DNA of 64,000 bases from Chryseobacterium sp. R2A-55 (GCF_021401085.1 NZ_JACBFP010000002.1:186001-250000), one strand, 5' to 3'. Positions 36,628-46,275 are shown, counted from the stretch's first letter. Numbers and translations: made by a program. The notes: generated by a model not told the origin, from the letters alone.

Positions 36628-37596
36628 TTATTTTTCCCAGACCAAAGCGCTCGCTCCCAAAATAGCTGCATCCGCTTCGTCCAATTCACTGAAAACCAAT
36701 TTCACTTTATTTCTAAAAATTGGTAATAGGTTTCTTTCCATGTGAAGTTTGGTCGGTTTTAAGATAAAATCCCCGGCTTTGATGACGCCGCCAAAAAGTA
36801 GAATTGCTTCCGGTGAAGAAAACATCACGAAATTGGCAAGCGCTTCTCCCAATTTTTGTCCGGTATATCTGAAAACTTCGATTGCAGTCGGGTCGCCTTT
36901 TTTGGCACATTCGTAAACCACTTTTGAATCGATATCCTCTTCGCGGTAATCATTCAGCATTGAATCCGGGAATTCTGCGCGCATTTTTTTTGCGGTAATT
37001 GCTATTCCCGTTGCAGATGCATAAGCTTCCAAAGAACCTTCAGAACCGGTGCTCCAATGTTTTCTTCCTCCCGGTTTTACGATGGTGTGTCCTAATTCTC
37101 CCGCAAAACCGTCGTGGCCATAGATTAATTTTCCGCCGGAAATAATTCCGCTACCTACGCCGGTTCCCAGTGTCATCATGATGAAATCCTTCATTCCGCG
37201 TGCGGCACCAAACATCATTTCGCCCAAAGCGGCTGCGTTTGCATCATTCGTCATCGTGCAGGGAACACCAAACTTTTTGGTCATCAATTCAGCAAATGGA
37301 ACCACACCTTTCCACCGCAGATTGGGAGCTTGTTCGATGGTTCCCCGGAAATAATTCGCATTTGGGGCACCAACTCCAATTCCATCAAATTGTTTTTCTG
37401 AAAAGTATTGTTTGATTAATGGCGAAACTTTTTCATAAAGGGCGTCGATAAATTCTTCTACTTTCTCATATTCGTCGGTCTTGATGCTTCCTTTTGCAAG
37501 AATTTCACCACGGTGGTTGACCAAACCGAATTTGGTATTGGTACCGCCAATGTCCACTCCTAACGCAACCTGTTTCGACAAATCTATTAATGACAT
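36628..37596 (-). CDS. ROK-family sugar kinase (glucokinase-like)
   Basis: A 322-residue ROK protein without a DNA-binding domain, so a kinase rather than a repressor. ATP motif LGVDIGGTNTKFGLV, catalytic Asp in TNDANAAALGE, GTGVGSGII, and the zinc site reduced: the region GHTIVKPGGRKHWSTGSEGSLEAYAS keeps His but not the CxCGxxGC cysteines of classical ROK members. Probably phosphorylates glucose or an N-acyl sugar. No consensus -7 box; an AATTTTTG-like site lies near 37650. Confidence 0.88.
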   Translation of the reverse strand: MSLIDLSKQVALGVDIGGTNTKFGLVNHRGEILAKGSIKTDEYEKVEEFIDALYEKVSPLIKQYFSEKQFDGIGVGAPNANYFRGTIEQAPNLRWKGVVPFAELMTKKFGVPCTMTNDANAAALGEMMFGAARGMKDFIMMTLGTGVGSGIISGGKLIYGHDGFAGELGHTIVKPGGRKHWSTGSEGSLEAYASATGIAITAKKMRAEFPDSMLNDYREEDIDSKVVYECAKKGDPTAIEVFRYTGQKLGEALANFVMFSSPEAILLFGGVIKAGDFILKPTKLHMERNLLPIFRNKVKLVFSELDEADAAILGASALVWEK

Positions 37597-37644
37597 CCGT
37601 TTGTAAATTTAAGTTTTAAAAATACAAAAATTAATAGTAGGTTA

Positions 37645-37674
37645 ACAAAAAACTTCTCCATTTCTGAAGAAGTC
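37645..37674 (-). terminator. Array terminator copy 1 (after the intact hydrolase gene)
   Basis: ACTTCT (37652-37657) with AGAAGT (37668-37673), T-run on the minus strand. Part of a ~50-bp direct repeat that also occurs at 41419-41450, 42282-42313 and 43151-43180. Confidence 0.8.
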
Positions 37675-37746
37675 TTTATGATCTTTGTCGTTTACTAATT
37701 TTGAATGAATCTGCATTCAGGCATTTTCATTGAAAATAAAAATTCA

Positions 37747-40734
37747 TTAATTTTTAATTATCGTTTGATTAATAACCACCTGATTGTCTTTTTGAATATT
37801 TACCACGTACATTCCTGTCGGAAATCCGCTCATATCGAAGCCATCTCCTGTTTTGGAAATTACGATAACCCCCATGCTGTTGGCAACCGTAATTTGATAT
37901 TCGTCAATTTGTCTTCCAGAGCCATTTGGAGCTGTTGGACATGGTGGCTCAACTTGTTTTGAAACCGAATAATCCTCAGAATTTCCGTTTTTAGTTAATT
38001 TATAAATTGTACAATCAACAGGTGGTGGTGGAGATATTGTGGCATAAGTTGTATAAGTACCGCAACTATTGGTTGCTTTAACTTCAACATCAAAACTCCA
38101 ATTATAACCGGGAGCATTGGCAAAATAGGAATATCCTGTCTTTATGACACCATTGTCCAGTCTTTTCCATTTGACATTCTCTGATGTAATCCCTTGCTGT
38201 TCTAAAGTTAAATTTGGGTTTGAGCTAACAGCATAAAACGTTACATAATTTGTATTGTTAGATGCTGGTTCGATTTGTAACGAACTTGCTCCGACCCAAA
38301 TCTTTTGTGTAACTTTTTGGCCATTATCAAAATTTAACTCAACAAAACCATAACCGTTTTGTAATGCTTTAACTTCAATTACTGAACTTGTATTGCTCCC
38401 TATAAGTTGAAGATTATTTGAAACAGTCCAATAGTAATTGCTTGGAAGGTTACATAATAGCGTTACGTTTGTTTGAACATGAAATGTTTCATTTACACAT
38501 AGATTTGTCTTTGTTGCAGATAATGTTACGTTCTTCAGTGATAAATGAGGACTTTGAAAATTCCCTTTAATTTCTTCACTCAGCCAATTTGCGATTTCTT
38601 GGTCAAATGCAACATGCATGTCGTTTTGGCTTGTAACAAAATAGGTATTGAATGGAATCTCGTTATTACAAAGAAGATTTCTACTAATATCATCATTCCA
38701 ATTAAAATTAGGATTCTTCAAGGACAATGTACTTACAGTGGGCATAAAGGTATGGTAATATGGTCCTTGTCTCCATTCGTGAAATGATGTCATTTGATTT
38801 AATGGTTCTTCAAATGATTCTTTCATAATCATCATCGTATTGTATTTTGAACCTTGTACTGCATCCATTGAGCCATGAAAATTATTATTGGTTCTATAAA
38901 CTTTTGTATTAAGAATCGTAATTGAAAAAATATTGCCATTTGTAAACCAACCTGTCTTTGTATATTTTCCTTCAAAATTTAATGCATTTGTAGTATAAGA
39001 TGGAAGAGCATAGTCAACGAGTGTTGCCGCTTTATAATTAAATCCTAGTATTTTTTTAAACGCTGCCATTTCCAACAAGCATTGACCATCATTTACGTTT
39101 TTTGTCATATCTGTATTTCCGTTAGAAATAGCAATATTCCTACTCAGCTGCGGAAAACCGTTAGAGTTCGCAACGCCATTATTAATAAGGTTTTGTCTAA
39201 ATAAATTTCTAACGGGGTCCCCATTATTTTGTCCGCCGACACCTTTCATCGGATTTGCAGCATCTAATTGCTCTATTAACATTTCTCTTGCCGCAGGCGA
39301 AAAAAAGTTTTCTGAATATTTGGTTTTTGCCACCTCATTCCCTCCGAGAAAACCATAAAAATATAAATTGCTTTGGGCTGAAATTGGAATATTGGCACCT
39401 AAATGAGGTGCGTCATAACTCACCCATAATCTGGTATTATGCGGAATATTATTTTTCTCCATATATGCGAGTGCATATCTGCTCACTAAACCACCCATGC
39501 TCGGACCTATTAATGCTATTTGATTACTACTGCCATTTTCTTGAAGTTTTAAATTTTCCCTTTGGAGTAAGGCAACTACTGCCATCGCATTTCTTTCGAT
39601 AAAATCTGCACCGTTCGGAAAATTAACAAGGGTGACGTCAAATCCATTATCTCTCATATCTTCAATCAAGTTTTTTTCATTTCCATTATTTGGTATATTA
39701 TCAATGTCATATGCCATAAAACCATATAACATGTCTATGCTTATTTTATCACCAGGATCATATCCATCCAGAATATAAACGGGATTTCGCAATTTGGGTT
39801 GGATACTGAATGTTTTGGTAACAGGATCATATCCGGGATTAGAAATCGTATTATAGTAAGTCCTGTATTCCAATTTTCCACTCGTTGCGCTATTTTCGCC
39901 ATATCCCTGAAAGGGAATCGTGTTGTTAATACCGTTAACTCCGATAAAATTTTCCCATTCATTGTATGTCCCACTGGGTGCATTCCCAGTTTGAGGTATA
40001 TTTACATCAATACTGCTGTATAGAATTTTAGTTGTATTATCCGAGAAAATCAGGGTGAATTTTAAATTCTTTTTTCCCGAAGAAGTATAGGTAATCACTA
40101 CAGGTGGATTGATCGGTTTTGAAGCAAAACCGTTGACTTGGAAAGTTTGTGTAGTCCCATTACCAATATCTACATTTATTGAGGTGACCTTTGGTATGGA
40201 TTCATCCTGCACCACAAAATCATTTTTGAGGGAAAAGGTGACTGCGCCGGAATTAAATTGAGAATAAATTGGAGCAGCAATAGAAATTGTCTTTTGAGAG
40301 AACGGGTTTTTACCGGGGACATTTCTAAAATAACCGTCATTTATATTGATATTGGGATTGTTTTGATCCCCAAAGTTGAGATAGTCGAATTTTAGGTTTA
40401 AAAGCCCAATCTCTACATTATTAACTTTTGCACTTTGTTTTGACATATCTTTTAACTGGTCCGGATTGAGAAAAGGCGCATTATTATGTGCCCGATACAG
40501 CTCGCTCCAAGATTGAACAAAATAATCTGAACTAACTGTATCCTTTACTGCTCTGTCTATATCTGTAAAAGAAAACACCCGGTCATACAGTATTGGAGTC
40601 ATCATCTGGCTTTTGTCAAGATATACAAGCAAACTGTCCATCGATTGCGTATATGTCTTTGTTTGAGATACAACAAATACTATCGAAAAATTGAAGAAAA
40701 TAATCTGTAGAATTCTTGTGTAAAATTTTTTCAT
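37747..40734 (-). CDS. T9SS-secreted alpha/beta hydrolase (lipase-like)
   Basis: A 995-residue secreted protein. Signal peptide about residues 1-23 (ending FVVSQ). An N-terminal region with ILYDRVFSFTDIDRA is shared with the two stubs upstream. The hydrolase core spans about 310-720: PVYILDGYDPGD strand, nucleophile elbow GPSMGG (Ser412), and a plausible catalytic His in SQNDMHVAF (His707). Two Ig/PKD-like beta domains follow (about 730-920), and the last 70 residues are a type A sorting domain (PTGMYVVNI, QTIIKN end), so it is exported by T9SS to the surface or medium. The substrate is unknown; an esterase or phospholipase is the likely class. It starts 4 nt after the frameshifted lipoprotein gene. 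Confidence 0.82.
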   Translation of the reverse strand: MKKFYTRILQIIFFNFSIVFVVSQTKTYTQSMDSLLVYLDKSQMMTPILYDRVFSFTDIDRAVKDTVSSDYFVQSWSELYRAHNNAPFLNPDQLKDMSKQSAKVNNVEIGLLNLKFDYLNFGDQNNPNININDGYFRNVPGKNPFSQKTISIAAPIYSQFNSGAVTFSLKNDFVVQDESIPKVTSINVDIGNGTTQTFQVNGFASKPINPPVVITYTSSGKKNLKFTLIFSDNTTKILYSSIDVNIPQTGNAPSGTYNEWENFIGVNGINNTIPFQGYGENSATSGKLEYRTYYNTISNPGYDPVTKTFSIQPKLRNPVYILDGYDPGDKISIDMLYGFMAYDIDNIPNNGNEKNLIEDMRDNGFDVTLVNFPNGADFIERNAMAVVALLQRENLKLQENGSSNQIALIGPSMGGLVSRYALAYMEKNNIPHNTRLWVSYDAPHLGANIPISAQSNLYFYGFLGGNEVAKTKYSENFFSPAAREMLIEQLDAANPMKGVGGQNNGDPVRNLFRQNLINNGVANSNGFPQLSRNIAISNGNTDMTKNVNDGQCLLEMAAFKKILGFNYKAATLVDYALPSYTTNALNFEGKYTKTGWFTNGNIFSITILNTKVYRTNNNFHGSMDAVQGSKYNTMMIMKESFEEPLNQMTSFHEWRQGPYYHTFMPTVSTLSLKNPNFNWNDDISRNLLCNNEIPFNTYFVTSQNDMHVAFDQEIANWLSEEIKGNFQSPHLSLKNVTLSATKTNLCVNETFHVQTNVTLLCNLPSNYYWTVSNNLQLIGSNTSSVIEVKALQNGYGFVELNFDNGQKVTQKIWVGASSLQIEPASNNTNYVTFYAVSSNPNLTLEQQGITSENVKWKRLDNGVIKTGYSYFANAPGYNWSFDVEVKATNSCGTYTTYATISPPPPVDCTIYKLTKNGNSEDYSVSKQVEPPCPTAPNGSGRQIDEYQITVANSMGVIVISKTGDGFDMSGFPTGMYVVNIQKDNQVVINQTIIKN

Positions 40735-40738
40735 GAAT

Positions 40739-41336
40739 TTAATGGTTTAGAGTGGTGTAATTAATGTCAAATCTACCATCAGTTACATTGATAATATCAG
40801 ATGAATTTTCTATGTTATATACTTTACAACTAAAAGTACCAGAAATTATGTTGGTAGAAGAAGTAACTTCTGCACGGCTTATAAAAATATTTCCACTATT
40901 TGTTGAGGAAAGATATTTTTTCCCTTCTGGCGAGATTAATATAATTTGATTGTTGTTTGGTCCTTCTTCATATAATAAACCATTCGACTGATTGACAACA
41001 TAGTTTCCCGTTCCAGCAGACATATTATTGATCCATAAAAAAATGGAGTAACCGTTGGAATCCTTTTTATTAGAAATTTCTAGTTGCCAAAAATCATTCA
41101 TTCCAGGATAGAAATTATTTCCGAAAAATTCTTTTAGTCCGTAAAGTGGTTGTCCCCCAATACTTTGATTGCCATTCTTTGGAATTAAAACTTTTCCGTT
41201 TACCAAGCAACCGGCGGTGTTTGCCCCCCAAAGTGGTTGCGGCCGGCAAAATATCTTGCGGCGTAGCATCATTGGAAGAATTTCTACCACATGAGAGCAC
41301 GACAAAAAGAAAGAGTAAAAGAAAGACTGTTTTCAT
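40739..41336 (-). pseudogene. DUF6252-type lipoprotein, copy A (frameshifted)
   Basis: The gene starts at 41336 (MKTVFLLLFLFVVLSC) like copies B and C but shifts frame at 41224-41229, where the coding strand has G6 after TTT; copies B and C have a C then G5. The frame from there to 40739 still encodes an intact body (GANTAGCLVNGKVLIPKNGNQ and on, ending GRFDINYTTLNH). So one extra base separates signal peptide from body. Either the gene is broken, or slippage in the G-tract restores it in part of the population, or it is a sequencing error. The body differs from B and C, while the first ~65 codons are nearly identical. Confidence 0.75.
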
Positions 41337-41418
41337 ATCATTTTATTTTTTGTGATTGATGTAAATATACAATAGTTTTTTATGTAATGAATATGATTTG
41401 AGGCATGTTTTGTTTCTA

Positions 41419-41450
41419 ACAAAAAAAACTTCTCCATTTCTGAAGAAGTT
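41419..41450 (-). terminator. Array terminator copy 2
   Basis: AACTTCT (41427-41433) with AGAAGTT (41444-41450), followed on the minus strand by eight T. It closes the copy B unit. Confidence 0.8.
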
Positions 41451-41451
41451 T

Positions 41452-41646
41452 CTATGATATTTGTCGTTTACTATTGTAATTAGAAAATACCCGGTCATAC
41501 AATATTGGAGTCACCATCTGGCTTTTGTCAAGATATACAAGCAAACTGTCCATCGATTGCGTATATGTCTTTGTTTGTGCATAGATATTGATTGATGAAA
41601 AAAGTATTGAAAAAAATGAGATTAAAATATTGGAGAGTTTTTTCAT
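41452..41646 (-). pseudogene. Hydrolase stub, unit B (signal peptide + first residues)
   Basis: A 64-codon frame: its own signal peptide (MKKLSNILISFFSILFSS, ending IYAQ), then TKTYTQSMDSLLVYLDKSQ and ILYDRVFS, which match residues 24-55 of the 995-residue hydrolase, then nine residues and a stop read from the terminator region. Everything from codon ~56 to the hydrolase stop is missing relative to the intact gene, a clean internal deletion of about 2.8 kb. The signal peptide differs from the other copies. It may be only a remnant; a small secreted peptide cannot be excluded because the frame is undamaged. Confidence 0.75.
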
Positions 41647-41650
41647 AATA

Positions 41651-42199
41651 TTATTTGTTTAATGTTAATCTATTAATATCGAATCTGCCATCAGTTATTT
41701 GTATCTTTTCTGTTGGTTGTTCTTTGTTATATAGTGTTGCTGTAAATGTTCCGGAGAAATATGGATAATCAAATCTATTGATTGTTATTATACCACAATT
41801 ATCAGATGACAAAAAAATTTTTCCATCAAACTCAAGATACATCTGCGTAATTTGAGTTGTAGGCGATCCATACCCTCCTGATTGGTTTACAATAAAATCC
41901 CCAGAAGCAGTAACATTATACATGTAAAAGTACACTCGTTGATTTGTAGAATAATTTTTTATATTTATATAATAATTAGTATCAATCGCATTTATCGTTA
42001 ATCCATATAGCGGTTGTCCCCCAATACTTTGATTGCCATTCTTTGGAATTAAAACTTTTCCGTTTACCAAGCAACCGGCGGTGTTTGCCCCCGAAGTGGT
42101 TGCGGCCGGCAAAATATCTTGCGGCGTAGCATCATTGGAAGAATTTCTACCACATGAGAGCACGACAAAAAGAAAGAGTAAAAGAAAGACTGTTTTCAT
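41651..42199 (-). CDS. DUF6252-type lipoprotein, copy B
   Basis: A 182-residue lipoprotein (lipobox VVLSC at residue 16) with the family hallmarks TTSGANTAGCLVNGKVLIP near residues 35-55 and GRFDI close to the C-terminus. The first 66 residues are almost the same as in copies A and C; the following 110 residues are diverged beta-rich sequence. Function of the family is unknown; these are small surface or periplasmic lipoproteins often found in several copies in Flavobacteriia. The stub gene starts 4 nt after its stop. Confidence 0.8.
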   Translation of the reverse strand: MKTVFLLLFLFVVLSCGRNSSNDATPQDILPAATTSGANTAGCLVNGKVLIPKNGNQSIGGQPLYGLTINAIDTNYYINIKNYSTNQRVYFYMYNVTASGDFIVNQSGGYGSPTTQITQMYLEFDGKIFLSSDNCGIITINRFDYPYFSGTFTATLYNKEQPTEKIQITDGRFDINRLTLNK

Positions 42200-42281
42200 A
42201 TCATTTTATTTTTTGTGATTGATGTAAATATACAATAGTTTTTTATGTAATGAATATGATTTGAGGCATGTTTTGTTTCTA

Positions 42282-42313
42282 ACAAAAAAAACTTCTCCAT
42301 TTCTGAAGAAGTT
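42282..42313 (-). terminator. Array terminator copy 3
   Basis: AACTTCT (42290-42296) with AGAAGTT (42307-42313) and an eight-T run on the minus strand; same sequence as copy 2. It closes the copy C unit. Confidence 0.8.
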
Positions 42314-42314
42314 T

Positions 42315-42509
42315 CTATGATATTTGTCGTTTACTATTGTAATTAGAAAATACCCGGTCATACAATATTGGAGTCACCATCTGGCTTTTGTCAAGATATA
42401 CAAGCAAACTGTCCATTGATTGCGTATATGTTTTTGTCTGCGACACAACAAATACTACCGAAAAATTACAGAAAATAATCTGTAGGAGTCGTGTGTAAAA
42501 TTTTTTCAT
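42315..42509 (-). pseudogene. Hydrolase stub, unit C
   Basis: A 64-codon frame with signal peptide MKKFYTRLLQIIFCNFSV (ending VVSQ), very close to that of the intact hydrolase, then the shared TKTYTQSMDSLLVYLDKSQ segment, ILYDRVFS and the same nine-residue tail as stub B. The deletion point is identical to that in stub B, so one deletion was copied by duplication or gene conversion. Confidence 0.75.
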
Positions 42510-42513
42510 GATT

Positions 42514-43068
42514 TTAATGGTTTAGGGTGGTGTAATTAATGTCAAATCTACCTTCTTTAATTTCGATAATTTCTCCGGTGTTACTATTCTTTAATGATGA
42601 AGAAAATTGACCGGAATAAATACCTAATAAATAATCAAATCGGGTTATTTTTACTATACCGGAATTGTTAGAAGAAGTAAAATAATTACCACTTCCATCC
42701 TTATATGCTATCGTGTTTGATGAATTTAATTGATATTCTCCTATGCCTTGAGATAAATTCTCTAAATTAATTGATAATGAATTTTTAGTGGAATGGTTAG
42801 TTATCAATAAATCCCATGTGTCATTGCCTACTGGCGGAAAATTGAAATTTGGCCCAACACTCGAGAGTAGTCCGTAGAGCGGTTGCCCCCCAATACTTTG
42901 ACTGCCATTCTTTGGAATTAAAACTTTTCCGTTTACCAGGCAACCGGCGGTGTTTGCCCCCGAAGTGGTTGCAGCCGGTAATACATCTTGCGGCGTAGCA
43001 TCATTGGAAGAATTTCTACCACATGAGAGCACGACAAAAAGAAAGAGTAAAAGAAAGACTGTTTTCAT
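42514..43068 (-). CDS. DUF6252-type lipoprotein, copy C
   Basis: A 184-residue lipoprotein and first gene after secA. Lipobox VVLSC, TTSGANTAGCLVNGKV block, and the same C-terminal GRFDINYTTLNH as copy A. The central body (about residues 67-170) differs from both A and B. Its 3' end and the following signal peptide group with copy A rather than B, showing that 3' body and stub signal peptide travel as one block. The promoter is not clear; no exact TANNTTTG lies upstream, only an A-for-G variant in the B and A leaders (TATATTTA). Confidence 0.8.
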   Translation of the reverse strand: MKTVFLLLFLFVVLSCGRNSSNDATPQDVLPAATTSGANTAGCLVNGKVLIPKNGSQSIGGQPLYGLLSSVGPNFNFPPVGNDTWDLLITNHSTKNSLSINLENLSQGIGEYQLNSSNTIAYKDGSGNYFTSSNNSGIVKITRFDYLLGIYSGQFSSSLKNSNTGEIIEIKEGRFDINYTTLNH

Positions 43069-43150
43069 AAGATTTTATAATTTGTGGTTGTTGAAAATTT
43101 ACAATATTCTTCATACAATGGTTATTATGTGAAGCATGTTTTTTTCAATA

Positions 43151-43180
43151 ACAAAAAACTTCTCCATTTCTGAAGAAGTT
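43151..43180 (-). terminator. secA terminator (array terminator copy 4)
   Basis: AACTTCT (43157-43163) with AGAAGTT (43174-43180), T-run on the minus strand, about 24 nt after the secA stop. The same hairpin with flanks GACAAATATCAT and a TTTTTTG run recurs after every array unit. Confidence 0.85.
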
Positions 43181-43203
43181 TTTATGATATTTGTCGCTGT
43201 TTC

Positions 43204-46200
43204 TTACGCCGGAATTTCTCCTTTGAATAAGAACGAAACAATTTCCTTGTTTACTTTTTCCACCATTTCGCTGAAAAGGTAGTAGGATTCCTGTTTGTAA
43301 ATCACAAGCGGATCTTTCTGCTCATAAACCGCACCTTGTGAAGAACGTCTCAAATCATCCATTTCTCTCAAGTGAAGTTTCCAGTTTTCATCGATGATGG
43401 CGAGTGAAATGTTCTTTTCGAAGTCGTTTACCAATGAGTCACAATGTGTTTCGTAAGCTTCTTTCAAATCCGTTACAATGGTCATGGTTTTAATTCCATC
43501 TGTAAACGGAACCTGGATCATCTTAAACATCGAACCTTGGTTTTGGTAAACGTTTTCAATGATTGGGAACGATTTTTCTTTCAACAGATTTAGCTTCATC
43601 TGGTAATCTTCGGAAGCCGCTTTGAACACGATATTCGTCAATTCTTGAACCTGTTTGGTCTTGAAGTCATTTTCAGAAACTGGTGCTTCCATGGTGAAAT
43701 TTTTGATGATTTCATATTCGAAATCTTTGTAATCACCTTCTATTTTCGTTTTGGTAACGATGGATTGCGCCACATCAAAAATCATGTTGGAAATATCATA
43801 TTTCAAGTGGTCGCCGAACAATGCGTTTTTTCTTCGTTTGTAGATCACGTCACGCTGTTTGTTCATCACGTCGTCATATTCCAACAATCTTTTTCGGATA
43901 CCAAAGTTGTTTTCTTCTACTTTTTTCTGTGCTCTTTCAATGGACTTGGAAATCATGGAATGTTGAATCACTTCACCTTCTTTATGGCCCATTCTGTCCA
44001 TCATTTTCGCGATTCTTTCTGAACCGAAAAGTCGCATCAAGTTATCCTCCAAAGAAACATAGAATTGTGAACTTCCCGGATCTCCCTGTCTTCCGGCACG
44101 ACCTCTCAACTGTCTGTCAACACGTCTGGAATCGTGTCTTTCAGTTCCGATGATTGCCAAACCGCCGTTCTTCTTAACGTCACCCTGCAATTTGATGTCG
44201 GTACCACGACCTGCCATATTCGTTGCTATGGTAACCACTCCGGGTCCTCCTGCTAAAGCAACAATTTCAGCTTCTTTTGCGTGGAGTTTCGCATTCAGTA
44301 CATTGTGTTGGATTTTTCTTAATTGAAGCGCTCTGGACAATAATTGGGAGATTTCTACCGAAGTTGTTCCCACCAGAACAGGTCTTCCCTGTGCAGTGAG
44401 TCTTTCGATTTCTTCGATGACCGCGTTGTATTTTTCACGGTTGGTTTTGTAAACCAAATCTTGTCTGTCATCTCGCTGAATTGGTCGGTTGGTTGGAATT
44501 ACTACCACGTCAAGTTTGTAGATTTCCCAAAGCTCACCGGCTTCTGTTTCCGCAGTACCGGTCATTCCCGCCAATTTGTTATACATACGGAAGTAATTCT
44601 GAAGCGTAATGGTAGCAAAAGTTTGTGTTGCTGCTTCGATTTTCACGTTTTCTTTCGCTTCAATCGCTTGGTGAAGTCCATCGGAATAACGTCTTCCTTC
44701 CATGATCCGTCCGGTTTGTTCGTCCACGATTTTCACTTCGCCATCAATCACCACGTATTCATCATCTTTTTCAAATAAAGTGTAGGCTTTCAATAATTGG
44801 TTTAAAGTGTGAACCCTTTCAGATTTTACCGCGAAATCACCAAACAATTTCTCTTTGGCTTCAAATTCTTCTTCCTTGCTGAGGCCTTTAGATTCCAGTT
44901 CTGCAATTTCGGTAGCGATATCTTGAAGGACGAAGAAATCTTTGTCCTCATTTCCTGCGGACATATATTCAACACCTTTGTCGGTCAAATCGATTTGGTT
45001 GTTTTTCTCATCGATGACGAAGTAAAGGTCTTTGTCAACAATCGGCATATCACGGTTGTTGTCCTGCATGTATTGTCCTTCCACTTTTTGAAGAAGTGCT
45101 TTGTTTCCACTTTCTGAAAGGAATTTAATCAGCTGTCGGTTTTTCGGCAAACCTCTGTAAGCCTGCAAAAGTTTGAATCCACCTTCTTTGGTATTTCCGG
45201 CAGCGATCAATTTTTTGGCTTCGTTGAAGATGTGGGAAACGGTTTTTTTCTGAACTTCCACGATTCGGTCTACCGATGGTTTCAAAGTATCAAATTCCTG
45301 CCGGTCTCCCTGCGGAACGGGTCCGGAAATAATCAACGGCGTTCTGGCATCATCTACCAAAACGGAATCCACCTCATCCACGATGGCGAAATTTAATTCT
45401 CCCTGAACCAATTCGTCTGGTGAAGTCACCATGTTGTCTCTCAAATAATCGAAACCGAACTCGTTATTGGTACCATAAGTAATATCGGATTGATAAGCTT
45501 TTCTTCTCGCGTCGGTATTGGGTTGGTGATTGTCAATACAATCTATGGTCAAACCATGGAACTGATAGATTGGTCCCATCCAGGCACAGTCACGTTTTGC
45601 CAAATAGTCGTTTACGGTGACCACGTGAACTCCTCTTCCGGGAAGCGCATTCAGGTAAATGGGCAGAGTTCCTACCAAAGTTTTACCTTCACCTGTCGCC
45701 ATCTCCGCAATTTTTCCGCTGTGAAGAACTACCCCTCCAATAAACTGAACATCATAATGAACCATGTCCCAAGTTACTGCGGTTCCTGCTGCATCCCAGT
45801 GATTTTTCCAGATTGCGGTCTCTCCCTGCACTTCAACGAAATCTTTAGTTGAAGCAAGTTCTTTGTCCATTTCTGTAGCAGTTACTTTGATCTCACCGTT
45901 TTGTGCAAGACGTCTTGCGGTTTCTTTGATCAGTGCAAATGCTTCCGGAAGAATATCGTTCAGTACTTTTTCCTCAATTTCATAGGAATCTTTCTTTAAA
46001 CTTTCAATTTTTGCAAAGAGTGCTTCTTTTTCGTCCACGTTGGTGGATTTTTTGATTTGCTCTTTCAGATCGGTGATTTGCGACGAGATATTGGCGGTTG
46101 CTGCTTTTATTTTTTCTTTGAATTCGGCTGTTTTTGCCCTTAAACCATCGTCAGTTAATTCCTGGATTTTTGGTTCTGCGGCTTTTATCTTTGCTAAAAC

Positions 46201-46275
46201 TTTTTTTACTTCCTTCAGGTCGGTGGCATTTTTGTCACCCAGGAAACCCTTCAGAACTTTGTCTAATAAACCCAT
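43204..46275 (-). CDS. secA: Preprotein translocase ATPase SecA
   Basis: A 1023-residue SecA, longer than the Escherichia coli protein because of insertions in the N-terminal region (Lys/Glu-rich about 50-115) and around 330-480, usual in Bacteroidetes. Walker A in [13 protein letters not shown]-like [49 protein letters not shown] and [16 protein letters not shown] are all present. It ends in [16 protein letters not shown] without the Cys/His zinc tail that binds SecB. Drives export through SecYEG, including the signal-peptide proteins encoded downstream. Confidence 0.97.
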   Translation of the reverse strand: MGLLDKVLKGFLGDKNATDLKEVKKVLAKIKAAEPKIQELTDDGLRAKTAEFKEKIKAATANISSQITDLKEQIKKSTNVDEKEALFAKIESLKKDSYEIEEKVLNDILPEAFALIKETARRLAQNGEIKVTATEMDKELASTKDFVEVQGETAIWKNHWDAAGTAVTWDMVHYDVQFIGGVVLHSGKIAEMATGEGKTLVGTLPIYLNALPGRGVHVVTVNDYLAKRDCAWMGPIYQFHGLTIDCIDNHQPNTDARRKAYQSDITYGTNNEFGFDYLRDNMVTSPDELVQGELNFAIVDEVDSVLVDDARTPLIISGPVPQGDRQEFDTLKPSVDRIVEVQKKTVSHIFNEAKKLIAAGNTKEGGFKLLQAYRGLPKNRQLIKFLSESGNKALLQKVEGQYMQDNNRDMPIVDKDLYFVIDEKNNQIDLTDKGVEYMSAGNEDKDFFVLQDIATEIAELESKGLSKEEEFEAKEKLFGDFAVKSERVHTLNQLLKAYTLFEKDDEYVVIDGEVKIVDEQTGRIMEGRRYSDGLHQAIEAKENVKIEAATQTFATITLQNYFRMYNKLAGMTGTAETEAGELWEIYKLDVVVIPTNRPIQRDDRQDLVYKTNREKYNAVIEEIERLTAQGRPVLVGTTSVEISQLLSRALQLRKIQHNVLNAKLHAKEAEIVALAGGPGVVTIATNMAGRGTDIKLQGDVKKNGGLAIIGTERHDSRRVDRQLRGRAGRQGDPGSSQFYVSLEDNLMRLFGSERIAKMMDRMGHKEGEVIQHSMISKSIERAQKKVEENNFGIRKRLLEYDDVMNKQRDVIYKRRKNALFGDHLKYDISNMIFDVAQSIVTKTKIEGDYKDFEYEIIKNFTMEAPVSENDFKTKQVQELTNIVFKAASEDYQMKLNLLKEKSFPIIENVYQNQGSMFKMIQVPFTDGIKTMTIVTDLKEAYETHCDSLVNDFEKNISLAIIDENWKLHLREMDDLRRSSQGAVYEQKDPLVIYKQESYYLFSEMVEKVNKEIVSFLFKGEIPA

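Larger units (their letters stand above)
41339..43068 (-). repeat. Tandem units of a lipoprotein + hydrolase-stub cassette
   Basis: Two repeat units of about 863 and 869 bp (measured lipoprotein start to lipoprotein start: 43068, 42199, 41336). From the start of lipoprotein A (41336) to about 41550 the sequence is practically identical to 42199-42413: leader, terminator, and stub codons. Lipoprotein codons 1-66 are also nearly identical in all copies. The blocks in between (lipoprotein body, plus in copy B the stub signal peptide) are diverged. The ancestral unit downstream of secA (leader 43069-43145) is clearly related but more diverged, so the A/B duplication is the younger one. Confidence 0.85.

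Noticed and set aside
37747-43068. Array considered as an insertion sequence or integron-like cassette array
   Set aside because: No transposase, integrase, terminal inverted repeats, target duplications or att-like sites; the repeats are explained by tandem duplication at terminator copies.
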